This document shows, piece by piece, positions 9,001 through 18,400 of a stretch of 64,000 bases of DNA. Each line of letters opens with the position of its first letter. The first letter of the stretch is position 1. Source of the stretch: an uncultured Prevotellaceae bacterium (lineage in GTDB: Bacteria > Bacteroidota > Bacteroidia > Bacteroidales > Bacteroidaceae); contig CACXIP010000009.1 in the NCBI GenBank assembly GCA_902767775.1, forward strand, positions 62,001 through 126,000. Direction: 5' to 3'. A program made the position numbers and the translations under genes. The notes beneath the pieces were generated by a model that made no database searches, was not told the origin of the DNA, and saw nothing but the letters and a program-made list of their open reading frames with translations.

Positions 9001-10264
9001 CCTTATTCGTCATAATGTTGAGCACCATCTCATCGGTCATACGCATGGCTTCGGCTCCAATACTGGTGAGGTTGTGGATGCTGCGGTCAACATCCTCGTC
9101 GACAATACCCTCGGCAGCTGTCACACAGCGTCCCTCCATGGAGAGGAGGGCGGAGAGGAGAGCGGTACTGACACCCGAACAAATCTTGAGCGAGCACGAT
9201 GGTTTGGCACCATCGCATATCATACCCGTCAGATTGGCAATCATGTTCTTCACCGACCGGCAGATACGCTCAAAGTCGCCGCCCATCAGGTAGGTGATGC
9301 CGCAGGAAGAACCGATGGAGGCTACCACACAACCACAGAGGGCGGAAAGTTTGCCAAGACTCTGCTTGATGTAGATGGCGGTCAGGTGGCTCAAGGTCAG
9401 GGCACGGATAAGCTCTTCCTCGGTGTTTTCATTCTCAATGGCATAGACCACCACGGGATTGGTGGCGCAGATGCCTTGGTTGCCTGAGCCGGAGTTGGAC
9501 ATGACGGGTATCATCGCACCGCCCATGCGGGCATCGCAGGCGGATGCGGTCTTGGAGATGATATGCGAGAAGATGGAGTTGCCAAAAATGCCATGCGCCA
9601 ACGGACGGTCGATGGTCTTGCCCAGACAGTGGCCGTAGTTGCCTTTCTTGGAGTCCTCTGCTGCCTGCATGTTCAAGTCGCGGGTCTTGAGGATGAAGCG
9701 GATTTCGTCGAGCGGACTAGTGGTGGCGAAGTCATATACGAGGCGCAGGTTGAGTTGTGGTTCTTCGTTGGTGTTCTTTTCTGTGTCCAGGGAAACGGCG
9801 TCTCCTGTTTGTTCCACAAAATGGGTGTGGCTGCCTTCGATGATGGCGGTGGCAGACTTGCCCCCTGATTCACAGCAAACTTCTATGTATAGGTTGTCGG
9901 GACACTTCGGCTTCAACTGGATGTGGATGCGGTTCTCGGCAATGAAGCGTTTGCCTTCCTCCACGGCTTCTGGTGTGAGGTCGCGCAGCACTTCCAGTTC
10001 GTAGGATGACTTCCCGATGAGGGCACCAAGGGCAATAGCGATAGGGAGACCTATCATGCCGGTTCCTGGGATGCCCACGCCCATGGCGTTTTTCAGTATG
10101 TTGCCACTCAGCCAAACTTGGATGTTTTCAGGTCGGCATCCCAATTGCTCAGAGGCCTTAGCAGTACAGAGCGATACGGCCATGGGCTCGGTACAGCCGA
10201 TAGCGGGCACTACCTCGCGGTTAATCAGCTGTAGGATTTCTTCCCGTGTTTTTTTTTCTATCAT
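8996..10264 (-). CDS. L-serine dehydratase / L-cysteine desulfidase family protein (UPF0597)
   Basis: The 422-residue cytoplasmic protein belongs to the UPF0597 family, which includes the E. coli CyuA (YhaM) and archaeal L-cysteine desulfidases. These Fe-S dependent lyases release ammonia and pyruvate, with sulfide when the substrate is cysteine. Visible signatures are VVPAIGCTEPMAVSLCTAKA near residue 20, GVGIPGTGMIGLPIAIALGAL near 75, and the Cys-rich C-terminal half with LSALCGCVVASIGSSCGITYLMGG and ICDGAKPSCSLKICSG, expected to bind the cluster. It follows alanine racemase by 83 bp in the same direction, which suggests an amino-acid catabolic or D-/L-amino-acid balancing group. Serine rather than cysteine as true substrate cannot be excluded. 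Confidence 0.9.
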   Translation of the reverse strand: MIEKKTREEILQLINREVVPAIGCTEPMAVSLCTAKASEQLGCRPENIQVWLSGNILKNAMGVGIPGTGMIGLPIAIALGALIGKSSYELEVLRDLTPEAVEEGKRFIAENRIHIQLKPKCPDNLYIEVCCESGGKSATAIIEGSHTHFVEQTGDAVSLDTEKNTNEEPQLNLRLVYDFATTSPLDEIRFILKTRDLNMQAAEDSKKGNYGHCLGKTIDRPLAHGIFGNSIFSHIISKTASACDARMGGAMIPVMSNSGSGNQGICATNPVVVYAIENENTEEELIRALTLSHLTAIYIKQSLGKLSALCGCVVASIGSSCGITYLMGGDFERICRSVKNMIANLTGMICDGAKPSCSLKICSGVSTALLSALLSMEGRCVTAAEGIVDEDVDRSIHNLTSIGAEAMRMTDEMVLNIMTNKD

Positions 10265-10318
10265 AGTATAAATAGTGTAAAAGGTTGATATTGTTTCCTT
10301 AGATGATATAAGTGTAAT

Positions 10319-10347
10319 GTCTCAACTTCCAACTCCTCAATACCTAA
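10319..10347 (-). repeat. Degenerate heptamer repeat after the alr stop codon
   Basis: On the minus strand imperfect units TTAGGTA, TTGAGGA, GTTGGAA and GTTGAGA follow the TGA of the alanine racemase gene. It looks like a decayed member of the same stop-codon repeat class seen elsewhere in the window. Confidence 0.45.
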
Positions 10348-11511
10348 TCAAAGTGAAGAATTGCTGCTCACATAGAAACGCTGCACACGCTTGCTCATCG
10401 TGCATAGCACCTCATATCCGATGGTGCCAAGGTCGGCTGCCATGTCGTCGGCACTATAGACCAAATCGCCGTCTCTGCCAAGGACAACCACGCGGTCGCC
10501 CATCCTCACTCCGGGGATGTCGGTCACATCCACCAATGTCTGGTCCATGCAGATGCGGCCCACGATGGGCGCTTGATGTCCTCGGATGAGCACATGCCCC
10601 TTGTTGGACAGGTGGCGGTTAAGGCCGTCGGCATAACCTGTAGTCACGGTTGCGATGCGCGACTTGTGCTCCACCTTATAAGTGCGGCCGTAGCCGATGG
10701 TCTCGCCAGGCATCACGTCCTTAACCTGTGAGATGGCTGATTTCCAGGCGATGGCAGGAGCTATGCCTTCGGGCAAGGCGAAACTGGGGTCAGGTTGGAG
10801 ACCGAAGAGGATGATGCCCAATCTGACGATGCTGCCAATGCCCGAGAAAGTGTCGCTGTTGTCGAGATAGTGGAGGCCGGCTGCAGAATTGCAGCAATGG
10901 ATATATGGCAGATTGAGGTCGGCGATACGGTCTGCAACCGCCTTGAACTTGTTGATCTGCCCCCAGGTGAAGGCTCTGCTCTCGTCGTCGTTGGTGTCGG
11001 CGACACAGAGATGGGTGAACATGCCGTTCACATTGAGCTTCTTGTAGTATTTGCGGATAATCTGCTCACAGCCCTCACTGTCATCCGCGTCGAGACCAAT
11101 GCGGTTCATGCCGGTGTCGATGGCAAACTGGCACTTGACCATGAAGGGTGTGGAGGCCAGGGCTTCCGCGTAGTCTTCCGATACGATGGCTTGGGTGAGG
11201 TCGTAATCGAATAGGGTCTTGGCATAGTAGGGTGAGGAGTAGCCCAGCAGGAGAATTTCTCCCTGAATGCCGGCCTCACGCAAACCTACTGCCTCGTCGA
11301 TGTTGGACACGGCAAACAGATGGCAGCCGCACCACGACAGCATGCGGGCAACCTGTACGTCGCCGTGGCCATAGGCATCTGCCTTGATGACGGCCATGAT
11401 GTCGGCATCGGTCTTGAGGTGCTTTTTGTATATCAGATAGTTGGATTTCAACTGCGCAAGGTCAATCTCAATCCATGAACGTTTCTCTATTTGGTTGACA
11501 TGTACTTCCAT
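10348..11511 (-). CDS. alr: Alanine racemase
   Basis: This PLP enzyme interconverts L- and D-alanine, supplying D-Ala for peptidoglycan. The 387 residues cover the N-terminal TIM barrel and the C-terminal beta domain. The PLP lysine is Lys43 in MAVIKADAYGHG. The GYGRTYKVEH and TTGYADGLNRHLS stretches hold the catalytic Tyr region, and GRICMDQTLVDVTDIPGV is the conserved C-terminal signature. There is no signal peptide, so it is cytoplasmic. This is a single-domain form, not the MurF-fused form found in some Bacteroidetes. It lies 31 bp downstream of a C69 dipeptidase gene and upstream of the serine/cysteine lyase gene, forming a leftward three-gene group. Confidence 0.95.
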   Translation of the reverse strand: MEVHVNQIEKRSWIEIDLAQLKSNYLIYKKHLKTDADIMAVIKADAYGHGDVQVARMLSWCGCHLFAVSNIDEAVGLREAGIQGEILLLGYSSPYYAKTLFDYDLTQAIVSEDYAEALASTPFMVKCQFAIDTGMNRIGLDADDSEGCEQIIRKYYKKLNVNGMFTHLCVADTNDDESRAFTWGQINKFKAVADRIADLNLPYIHCCNSAAGLHYLDNSDTFSGIGSIVRLGIILFGLQPDPSFALPEGIAPAIAWKSAISQVKDVMPGETIGYGRTYKVEHKSRIATVTTGYADGLNRHLSNKGHVLIRGHQAPIVGRICMDQTLVDVTDIPGVRMGDRVVVLGRDGDLVYSADDMAADLGTIGYEVLCTMSKRVQRFYVSSNSSL

Positions 11512-11542
11512 TTCTGATGATTTCTTGTTGTTGTGTTGGTTT

Positions 11543-13177
11543 TTAGAATCCTGTCCATGTCTGCCGCCACAATTGGCGGGTAAGCTCGTCCCATTTCACT
11601 ATGGTGGCGCCGAAGAAGTCGGCCACATATCCATTGAGCATCTTCTGTGCCTCTTGTGGGGAGCGCGACTGGATGTCTTGCCAGGTCTTCTCGACAAAAG
11701 GCAATTCACGCTGCCCCTTCTCGATGAAGTAGTCTCGGGCAGACTCTATTGTCTTGCGGTAGTTGCCCCATCGTACCGTGGCGAGGCGGTTGGCCTTGCG
11801 GTAGTGCCATAACGCAGCATCGTCGCGGTCGCTGTGCTGGCCGCAGACCTGAAGGAGCTGGGGTAGGGTGGTCGTACCGCAGAAGATGGGGAAACGGGGA
11901 CTTTCCCCGGGGTTGTCAAGAGCAATCCATGCCACTCCTCCCACCTCGTCGGGCAACCACGACCGAAGTTGGATGACGGTACTGTAGGCACACCAAGGTA
12001 CACTGACGGTGCGGATGTTCTTCATCACTGAATCGCCCATCGCATAATACATGTTGATTTCATCTGGGCGCATCCAGGGATTGGAGAAAGGAGAGACGAT
12101 GCTGTCAGGCTCACTTTCCACGATGCTGCCGTCGCTCTTCTTTCGTTTGGGGTTGGGTATCTTGTTTCGGCCGCTGAGGTTTTTCTCCGTTCCCTCATAA
12201 TAGCTCCCCAGGAGGTGCATCACTTGCTCCACGCTTACCTTCTCATCAGGTCTCACACTCAGTGGCAGTTCGGCCACAGTGTCGCTCAGGTGCTTCGATG
12301 GGGCGAGCATGCTCATGATGTAGTGCTCACGCACGCTGTAGTTCTTGGGCTCGTTGAAGTAGTTGCCTCCGCTATAAGCCTTCCAAAAGCAGAAGTCTCC
12401 CTTGCCGTCCCATAAATTAAGCTTGCGGGCTACGTCGGTCACATTGTCTGATGCCATGTAGTGGTCGGGGTCGCTCAGGTCAATATGTGAGATGCGGCTG
12501 ATGTTGGCTGATACGGCAATCTCATCGTCAGGGATACGTACGGCGGCCCATACTCCGCCAACTTTCTTGGGACCCTCGCCAAATACCTCAAAAATCCATA
12601 CCTCGTCCTTGTCGGCAATGGTCAGGCACTCGCCGCTGTCACCATAGCCGTATTGCTTCACCAGGTCGCCCATCAGGCGGATGGCACCACGTGCCGTCGA
12701 GCAGCGCTCAAGGGCGATACGTGCCAGCTCCTCAATCATGAACATTCCTTTCTTGTTTCTAAGAATGTCTTTTCCTGAGATGGTGGTCTCGCCAATGGCA
12801 AGCTGCTTCTCATTCAGGCATGGGTAGGCGGTGTCGAGAAAGCGGTAGGTGTGGCGCACCTGTGGGATGACACCTTTGCGGTACATCTTGGTGCTGTCGC
12901 TGGCGGTCTGTGTGTGCATCCTCCCATCGTAGACGGCGGTAACAGTGTCGTTGGCATAGTCCTTGGCGGGCACCATCTGCATCCATGTGCGATACCAGGA
13001 ATCGCAGGTGTGTGAGGTCATCACCGACCCGTCGGCAGAGGCTTTTTTGCCCACCATGATACTGGTGCACGAGGTCTTGTTGCCGTTGGGCGCATATTCG
13101 GTGTCCTGTGCGGATGATGCGGCGGAGACGGCAATCAATGCGGCACATACAACGGTTCTTATCGTTCTGTTGGTCAT
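11543..13177 (-). CDS. Secreted C69-family dipeptidase
   Basis: This is a peptidase of family C69 (dipeptidase A/PepD), an Ntn-hydrolase that cuts dipeptides. A signal peptide covers residues 1-24 (ending SAASSAQ), which predicts export to the periplasm or surface. Cys37 in NKTSCTSIMVGKKASADGS is the likely N-terminal nucleophile exposed after propeptide removal. The following SADGSVMTSHTCDSWYRTW and the GYGDSGECLTIADKDEVWIFEV stretch are family hallmarks, and the 544-residue length is normal. It is the first gene of a C69 - alr - serine/cysteine lyase series and has its own promoter at 13208-13238. A role in feeding imported peptides to amino-acid metabolism is inferred. Confidence 0.92.
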   Translation of the reverse strand: MTNRTIRTVVCAALIAVSAASSAQDTEYAPNGNKTSCTSIMVGKKASADGSVMTSHTCDSWYRTWMQMVPAKDYANDTVTAVYDGRMHTQTASDSTKMYRKGVIPQVRHTYRFLDTAYPCLNEKQLAIGETTISGKDILRNKKGMFMIEELARIALERCSTARGAIRLMGDLVKQYGYGDSGECLTIADKDEVWIFEVFGEGPKKVGGVWAAVRIPDDEIAVSANISRISHIDLSDPDHYMASDNVTDVARKLNLWDGKGDFCFWKAYSGGNYFNEPKNYSVREHYIMSMLAPSKHLSDTVAELPLSVRPDEKVSVEQVMHLLGSYYEGTEKNLSGRNKIPNPKRKKSDGSIVESEPDSIVSPFSNPWMRPDEINMYYAMGDSVMKNIRTVSVPWCAYSTVIQLRSWLPDEVGGVAWIALDNPGESPRFPIFCGTTTLPQLLQVCGQHSDRDDAALWHYRKANRLATVRWGNYRKTIESARDYFIEKGQRELPFVEKTWQDIQSRSPQEAQKMLNGYVADFFGATIVKWDELTRQLWRQTWTGF

Positions 13178-13207
13178 GATGTCTTTCGTTGAATGTCAAA
13201 GTTACTG

Positions 13208-13238
13208 CAAAGGTAGTGCAAACCGAGTACAATGCAAA
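13208..13238 (-). promoter_or_regulatory. Promoter of the C69 dipeptidase gene
   Basis: On the minus strand TTTG (13235-13238), a 19-bp spacer and TACCTTTG (13208-13215) match the Bacteroidetes consensus. A second -7-like TAACTTTG overlaps at 13197-13204, so two nearby start points are possible. Confidence 0.75.
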
Positions 13239-13321
13239 GCAAAAAAACAAGTTTTTATTTCCATTCTCGGGGTGTGGCTGACCTTCGGCGAAGCCAAAAT
13301 TACAATTTTTATTCCTATTCC

Positions 13322-13351
13322 TTGCATATTCCTCCAAAAACCTTATATTTG
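13322..13351 (+). promoter_or_regulatory. Promoter of the rhodanese gene
   Basis: TTG (13322-13324), a 19-bp spacer and TATATTTG (13344-13351) are a near-ideal Bacteroidetes promoter. The predicted leader before the ATG at 13378 is about 20 nt. Confidence 0.8.
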
Positions 13352-13377
13352 CAGCCAAAAATTGATTTCTTACTACT

Positions 13378-13779
13378 ATGAACAAAATGTTTTTATTGTT
13401 GGTGCTTTTCGGCGTGGTGCTTGCCATTTGGGCGATGAAAGGAAGAAATGCTGGCAGCGATGCTTTCAAAAGTGTTGATAATGATGAGTTTGAGCAGCTG
13501 TTGACCGACAGCAACGTGGTGCTCCTCGATGTGCGCACCAAGAGTGAGTTTGATGAGGGGCATCTCCGTGGGGCAGTACTCATCGATGTGAAGACGGATT
13601 CTTTCATGATGGCTGCACGCGACCGTCTGCCGAAAGATAAGATAATTGCAGTGTATTGCCGAAGTGGACGGCGCAGCGTAGCCGCGGCTGAACGGCTGAC
13701 AGATGACGGTTATCAGGTTGTTAATCTCAAGGGTGGCATTCAGTCTTGGAGCGCGGCAGGAAAGGAGGTCGTCAAATGA
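13378..13779 (+). CDS. Membrane-anchored rhodanese-like sulfurtransferase
   Basis: The 133-residue protein has one N-terminal hydrophobic segment (residues about 4-20, FLLLVLFGVVLAIWAM), which could be a signal anchor or uncleaved signal, followed by a single rhodanese domain. The active-site loop CRSGRRS at residues 94-100 contains the sulfur-carrying Cys94, and VVLLDVRTKSEFDEGHLRGA is the usual upstream signature. Such proteins pass persulfide sulfur, acting in the periplasm or at the membrane if exported. The stop codon overlaps the start of the next gene (ATGA), so the two are co-translated. The substrate is unknown. Confidence 0.9.
   Translation: MNKMFLLLVLFGVVLAIWAMKGRNAGSDAFKSVDNDEFEQLLTDSNVVLLDVRTKSEFDEGHLRGAVLIDVKTDSFMMAARDRLPKDKIIAVYCRSGRRSVAAAERLTDDGYQVVNLKGGIQSWSAAGKEVVK
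13763..13769 (+). promoter_or_regulatory. Strong Shine-Dalgarno sequence inside the rhodanese coding end
   Basis: AGGAGGT lies six bases before the ATG at 13776. It is a near-perfect anti-16S match, unusual in Bacteroidetes, where start sites generally lack such motifs. It supports the choice of 13776 as the start and suggests translation re-initiation after the overlapping TGA. Confidence 0.7.
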
Positions 13780-14969
13780 ATATTGCAGTCTTCTCACTGA
13801 CGTCTGCTCTGCATGATGAACAGACTGTCTCAAAAATGACCGAGGAGTTCCTTGGTGGTCTGGATATCGATTATGATTGGATGGGGGGAGATTTTACCAA
13901 TTATGGCTCCTATCCGCTGAGTCTCATCTATGTCCGCACAGGCGGCACTGAGGGTTTGTTCCAGTCACTGATGCCATCGCTTCTGGAGAAAACCAATCAG
14001 CCGTTCTATCTGCTTGCCTCAGGGAAAAGCAACTCATTGGCTGCCTCAATGGAAATCTTGTCCTATCTGAGACAGAAGGGGTGCACTGGTGAGATATTGC
14101 ATGGACATATAGAGGATTTGTCACGACGTATCTGCCTTTTGGAGAAAGTGCAGGTGGCGAGGAAAAAACTGCGAGGCTCCCGGTTGGGCATTATCGGAAA
14201 ACCATCCGATTGGCTTATTGCCAGTGCTGCGGATGCCAAGGCAGTTCATGACAAATTGGGCATCCAACTGGTGGATATCCCCATTAATCGGTTGTTGGAA
14301 ACTCTTGATACTATTCCATCAATTCCGGCAGGGGAGTCTTCTTCCAATCCGGCTGTCCATTCAGCATTGCCAGGGGCAGAACGTATCTATAAGGCATTGA
14401 AGGAATTGGTGGGTTCCGAAAGGTTGGATGGTTTTACGTTGAGGTGTTTCGACCTCCTCTCCGCGGTTCACAACACAGGCTGCCTTGCCCTTGCCAAACT
14501 CAATGCGGAGAATGTGGTGGCGGGTTGTGAGGGCGACGTGCCTGCCATGTTGTCGATGATGATGGCGCTGGCACTGACTGGCTTTACTGGTTTCCAAGCC
14601 AATCCGGCCTCTGTGGATGTCAACAAGGGCGAGGTGTTGTTCGCACATTGCACCATTCCGCTCAATATGGTAACTCGTTACGAGTACGACACTCATTTCG
14701 AGTCGGGCATCGGAGTGGGCATCAGGGGGTTCATGGATGAGGGGCCTGTCACAGTGTTCAAACTGTCTGGCGACCTGTCTGAATTCTTTGCCGCTGAGGG
14801 TGAGTTGCTGCGTTGCCAGGCGAATCCCAACCTCTGCCGCACTCAACTGGTTGTTCACTTGGATGAGGCCGAGGCGGCGTCTTATTTCCTTACACGCCCC
14901 ATCGGCAATCATCATATCATACTGGCCGGGCGTCATAAAAAACTGATTGAGGAGATGATGAAATGTTGA
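13776..14969 (+). CDS. L-fucose isomerase-like protein
   Basis: This 397-residue cytoplasmic protein resembles the FucI/AraA C-terminal domain family found in Bacteroidetes. The N-terminal half has alternating strands (MNIAVFSLTSALHD, LSLIYVRTGGTEGLF and PFYLLASGKSNSLAA). The C-terminal half has GCLALAKLNAENVVAGCEGDVPAMLSMMM, with the acidic residues expected to bind the metal and substrate. It is shorter than true FucI (about 590 residues) and lacks its full N-terminal domains, so sugar isomerase activity is likely but the substrate is uncertain. The start at 13776 overlaps the rhodanese stop by ATGA and has a strong Shine-Dalgarno. A clear terminator follows at 15025. Confidence 0.75.
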   Translation: MNIAVFSLTSALHDEQTVSKMTEEFLGGLDIDYDWMGGDFTNYGSYPLSLIYVRTGGTEGLFQSLMPSLLEKTNQPFYLLASGKSNSLAASMEILSYLRQKGCTGEILHGHIEDLSRRICLLEKVQVARKKLRGSRLGIIGKPSDWLIASAADAKAVHDKLGIQLVDIPINRLLETLDTIPSIPAGESSSNPAVHSALPGAERIYKALKELVGSERLDGFTLRCFDLLSAVHNTGCLALAKLNAENVVAGCEGDVPAMLSMMMALALTGFTGFQANPASVDVNKGEVLFAHCTIPLNMVTRYEYDTHFESGIGVGIRGFMDEGPVTVFKLSGDLSEFFAAEGELLRCQANPNLCRTQLVVHLDEAEAASYFLTRPIGNHHIILAGRHKKLIEEMMKC

Positions 14970-15024
14970 GATGCGACTGAGCTTGCGCAACAACTGAAAG
15001 ATGTACTTTCAGCTATACAACAAC

Positions 15025-15056
15025 AAACCGCTAACCCACATGAGTTAGCGGTTTTG
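15025..15056 (+). terminator. Rho-independent terminator after the fucose-isomerase-like gene
   Basis: An 11-bp stem (15025-15035 with 15044-15054), containing CCGCTAAC paired with GTTAGCGG, closes an 8-nt loop and runs into TTTT. It ends the rhodanese/isomerase transcript. Confidence 0.82.
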
Positions 15057-15171
15057 ATTGATTCGGAAAGGATATGTTAACAACCCAATCCGACTATTGA
15101 AATACCTGACATGTTTGTTTTTTTGCGCTTTGCAAAGCAATTATTAAAACTCGTTAAATTCCTCGTTTTTC

Positions 15172-15202
15172 TTGGGAATAATGTTCATATTTCTTAAATT
15201 TG
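15172..15202 (+). promoter_or_regulatory. Promoter of the surface-protein gene cluster
   Basis: TTG (15172-15174), a 20-bp spacer and TAAATTTG (15195-15202) fit the Bacteroidetes consensus. It lies 22 bp before the ATG of the 68-residue peptide gene, and no other promoter is evident before 27076. Confidence 0.75.
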
Positions 15203-15224
15203 TAATTTAAACCTAATATTAAAA

Positions 15225-15431
15225 ATGAAATCTACCATGCACAAATATCAACTATACGAGCCCCCGGTGACAACCATTGAGCCACAGGAAGTTTTTACCA
15301 TCCTCGCCCCGAGTGAAACTCCGCGCGATATAGAGGTGACATTCGATTCAGGCGAATTCACCTCAGAAACGTTATCTAATGACAATAGTAGTCTTTGGGA
15401 TGATGACCCCGGAGAAGGAATCCACGAATAA
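15225..15431 (+). CDS. Small acidic protein of unknown function (68 aa)
   Basis: This short gene begins 22 bp after a consensus promoter and ends 17 bp before the giant secreted-protein gene, so it is very probably real. It has no signal peptide, no membrane segment and no Cys. The N-terminal half contains YQLYEPPVTTIEPQEVFTI, and the tail is acidic and ends SLWDDDPGEGIHE. Small proteins with an N-terminal 'xxYxxPxxxxIExxE' stretch and an acidic, Trp-containing tail often precede large secreted proteins in Prevotella and Bacteroides, but their role is not established to my knowledge. A leader peptide, a modified-peptide precursor or a chaperone for its neighbours are all possible. No double-Gly leader site is evident. 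Confidence 0.7.
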   Translation: MKSTMHKYQLYEPPVTTIEPQEVFTILAPSETPRDIEVTFDSGEFTSETLSNDNSSLWDDDPGEGIHE

Positions 15432-15448
15432 GGAAAAATGATAATACT

Positions 15449-18400
15449 ATGAAACATATCAAATTCATTGTCACGTTGGTGGTGCTTTGGTGCATAGGAA
15501 CAACATGCTCCCTTGCACAAGAGTTCCGATTGCTTATGTCGAGGTCAATCATGGAGATGCCCGATTACAAGAAAGCAACGGCCATCGATAAAATCACCGA
15601 CTGGATAGAAGTGAGCGACGGAGGTATTTACAGCAATTTCATGGAAGTGAATGATTTCCTCCAGAAGATGAAAATTCCTGGTCTCAAAGGACTTGAAGAA
15701 GCCAATCAGTTTCGGAGAATGCGCGACCGCACCATCCTTACTTTCAAAATAGACGATCAGGGAAAATATTACAGTTACAATGTGGTGGCAAAGCATGGCA
15801 ATATAACAAAAAAACTCACCACCAGCAAGTTTTTTTTCATGAACGTGCCCATGTCGGATGAACCTGTGGAACTGACCATATCATCCATCTATGCTCCCGA
15901 CAAAGCCATACACATCAAATGCCAGTCGGCACCCTTCGGCAACGACAGTCTCTACGTGTTCCAGCTCGACAAGGTATGCCAAAAAGTGGACGACACCTTC
16001 AATATTGAGGTGCTTATGAGTGACTCGACATTGGAAAACCTACCTATCACCAACCAGAAATTCCAGTGTGTCTTCTCCCAATCCGAACGCTACCCGACCA
16101 AGGCATATCTGGGCGTGACGGGGAAGAAACTCGAACTCGACATCAACAAATGGAACCCAGGAGTGGGACTGGCAGCCAGCTTCAACGCTCTCGCACTGAA
16201 GAAAGAGTGTAACTTCACCACACACAATGCTGAATTCGCCACATTCAACTGGATAGGAGCAGGGCTTTTCGCACAGTACGACACCCTTTTCTTACAAGTG
16301 CGCAACTCAAAGTCGCAGCTGATAAAAGACGCCAGAATCAACATCCAGCGCATCGACTACGACCAGCAGCCTGTAAGTGACACCGACGTCTGCTTCCTTG
16401 GCGTTGACGAGAAAACAGGCGACTACATGATTCTCACAAAGGGTTATCCTGCCTACATTGAGGTGCAGGCCGACGGATACATGCCACTGCTCTATCATTA
16501 CACGGGTGCCGCCGACCCTGAGACGAAGGTGTTGTCGAAGACAGGCATCTCTGACTATGTGGTAATGACAGAGGGGGATGTCAATAACAACGAGACGGTA
16601 TTCTTCAAGAAAGAACTCAGGTTCCTCTCCAAGAAAGAATATTACCTGAATGCCAAGAAAAAAATATGGGATGCCGACATCGTGGTTCTCGACTTGGTGA
16701 AAGAGCCTGTCACCGAGACAGTGTTCTTCACTCCAAACGGAGGTACCGAAGAAATGAAAATGGCTGACGGGGAACTGCGTGAGAAATATGTCACACTCGA
16801 CCTCCACTATGCCGTGCCGAAAAACGCACCATTAGGAGAGGCAGGTGTCGTGGAACTTGATTATAAGGACAGTGAGGGCAAAGGATATGCCCCACATCTA
16901 AGCGATGATGTGATTGATGCCAATATCTATACAGGGTTGGCACACAGTTTCGTGGTGAGCAAATACGACCTCAGCGAATGTATCCCTGAAGGGGAGACAG
17001 CAGCACTGACTCTCAGAAACGGGGACATGAACGACAAGGCGTTTCCGCTTTTATGCAATTTCACCTACACTCAGGATGAGATAGAGGAGAAAGCAGAGGA
17101 GGAAACTGTTGCTCCTGGCAAAGAGTTGGAGAATGAAAATCCCAAATCGAAGATGGATGATGCCTTAGAAATGAGGGTACCCATCAATTTCTCCTTCAAA
17201 TTCGGTGACAATGTCAAGATGAGCCTCGCCGTCACATTGAACTATCTCAAGATGGAAATCAACTGGAAACTCACATTGACGCTTTTCAACCCTGAAGAAG
17301 ACCAAGGTGAAAAGATGGACAGAGCCCAAAAGCGAAACAAGACCGTCAATGGATACAAGAATTTCAAGACCAGTGAAAGTACTTCGCTCAACATGATTGA
17401 CGGAAAAGCCGATAAAGACAGTGAGCTCAACGAGATGTTCAGCCAAAACATTGAGTCGGGCATGGGATGGGTATTCAAGTTCTTCGCTTCGGGAAAAGTG
17501 CCATTCAAGGGATGGGGCGTTCATGCCAGAACCAATTTCTTTGATTTCGTAGAAGAACTGGGTGGTTCAATGGGATATTCCGTTAAATACAGCTTGTCGA
17601 GCATGGGCAACTTGCTCAGAGCGAAAAACATGGAGGCGGCAGCCACGTGGGCTGACCTAATTGAAACGTTTATTCGATTTGGATTCAAACTCGATTGCTA
17701 TGTGGGCGGTCAGATGGGCATCACCACATTAAGAGATGGCTATTCCGACCAGGCCGAAGGCAGAGGCCTTTATTTGGAAGCTATGGCATACGCCATCCTC
17801 GCCGCATGGCTTGAAGCCGGACTGCCGACCAATCCTGTGATCAATTTCGCAGTGGGCGTAAGAGGCGGTGGCAAACTGGGCATATATGGAAAGTTTGTTC
17901 ACTCATTCGGCGACAATTTCGGACTGGGCCTGAAACTCACTGCACTGGCACTTGTGCAATATTATATCAATATCGACACATTCATTGGAGGATACCACAA
18001 GAGCGGTAACTTTTTCGACGTGGGAGGCAGCAAACTATTCCCCGACGACGACACCAATCCATATCATAAAGACTTCCCCAACTGGCTGCCGAAGAATTCT
18101 AGATCAAGGGCCAACAGTTACAAGCCTCTCAAGACCGAAGTGGATGCCGGCTATGGCAAAGTGGTGCTCGAGAGTGTGGCATCCGACGCCTATCCGGATT
18201 ATCTGGGTGAGGACATGTTCGTCGTCAATCACCTGCACGACAGTCAAATATATGATGACGACGGCATAGATGTTGTTGACATCAAATCGGGCAAGTCCAC
18301 GAAGATTTCCTCTGACGAATATCTCGCCATTCGTCACGACATGTCGGTATCGGGCGACAAGAAAATCATCGTTTATCAGCAGTGCGACACCATTGTAAAA

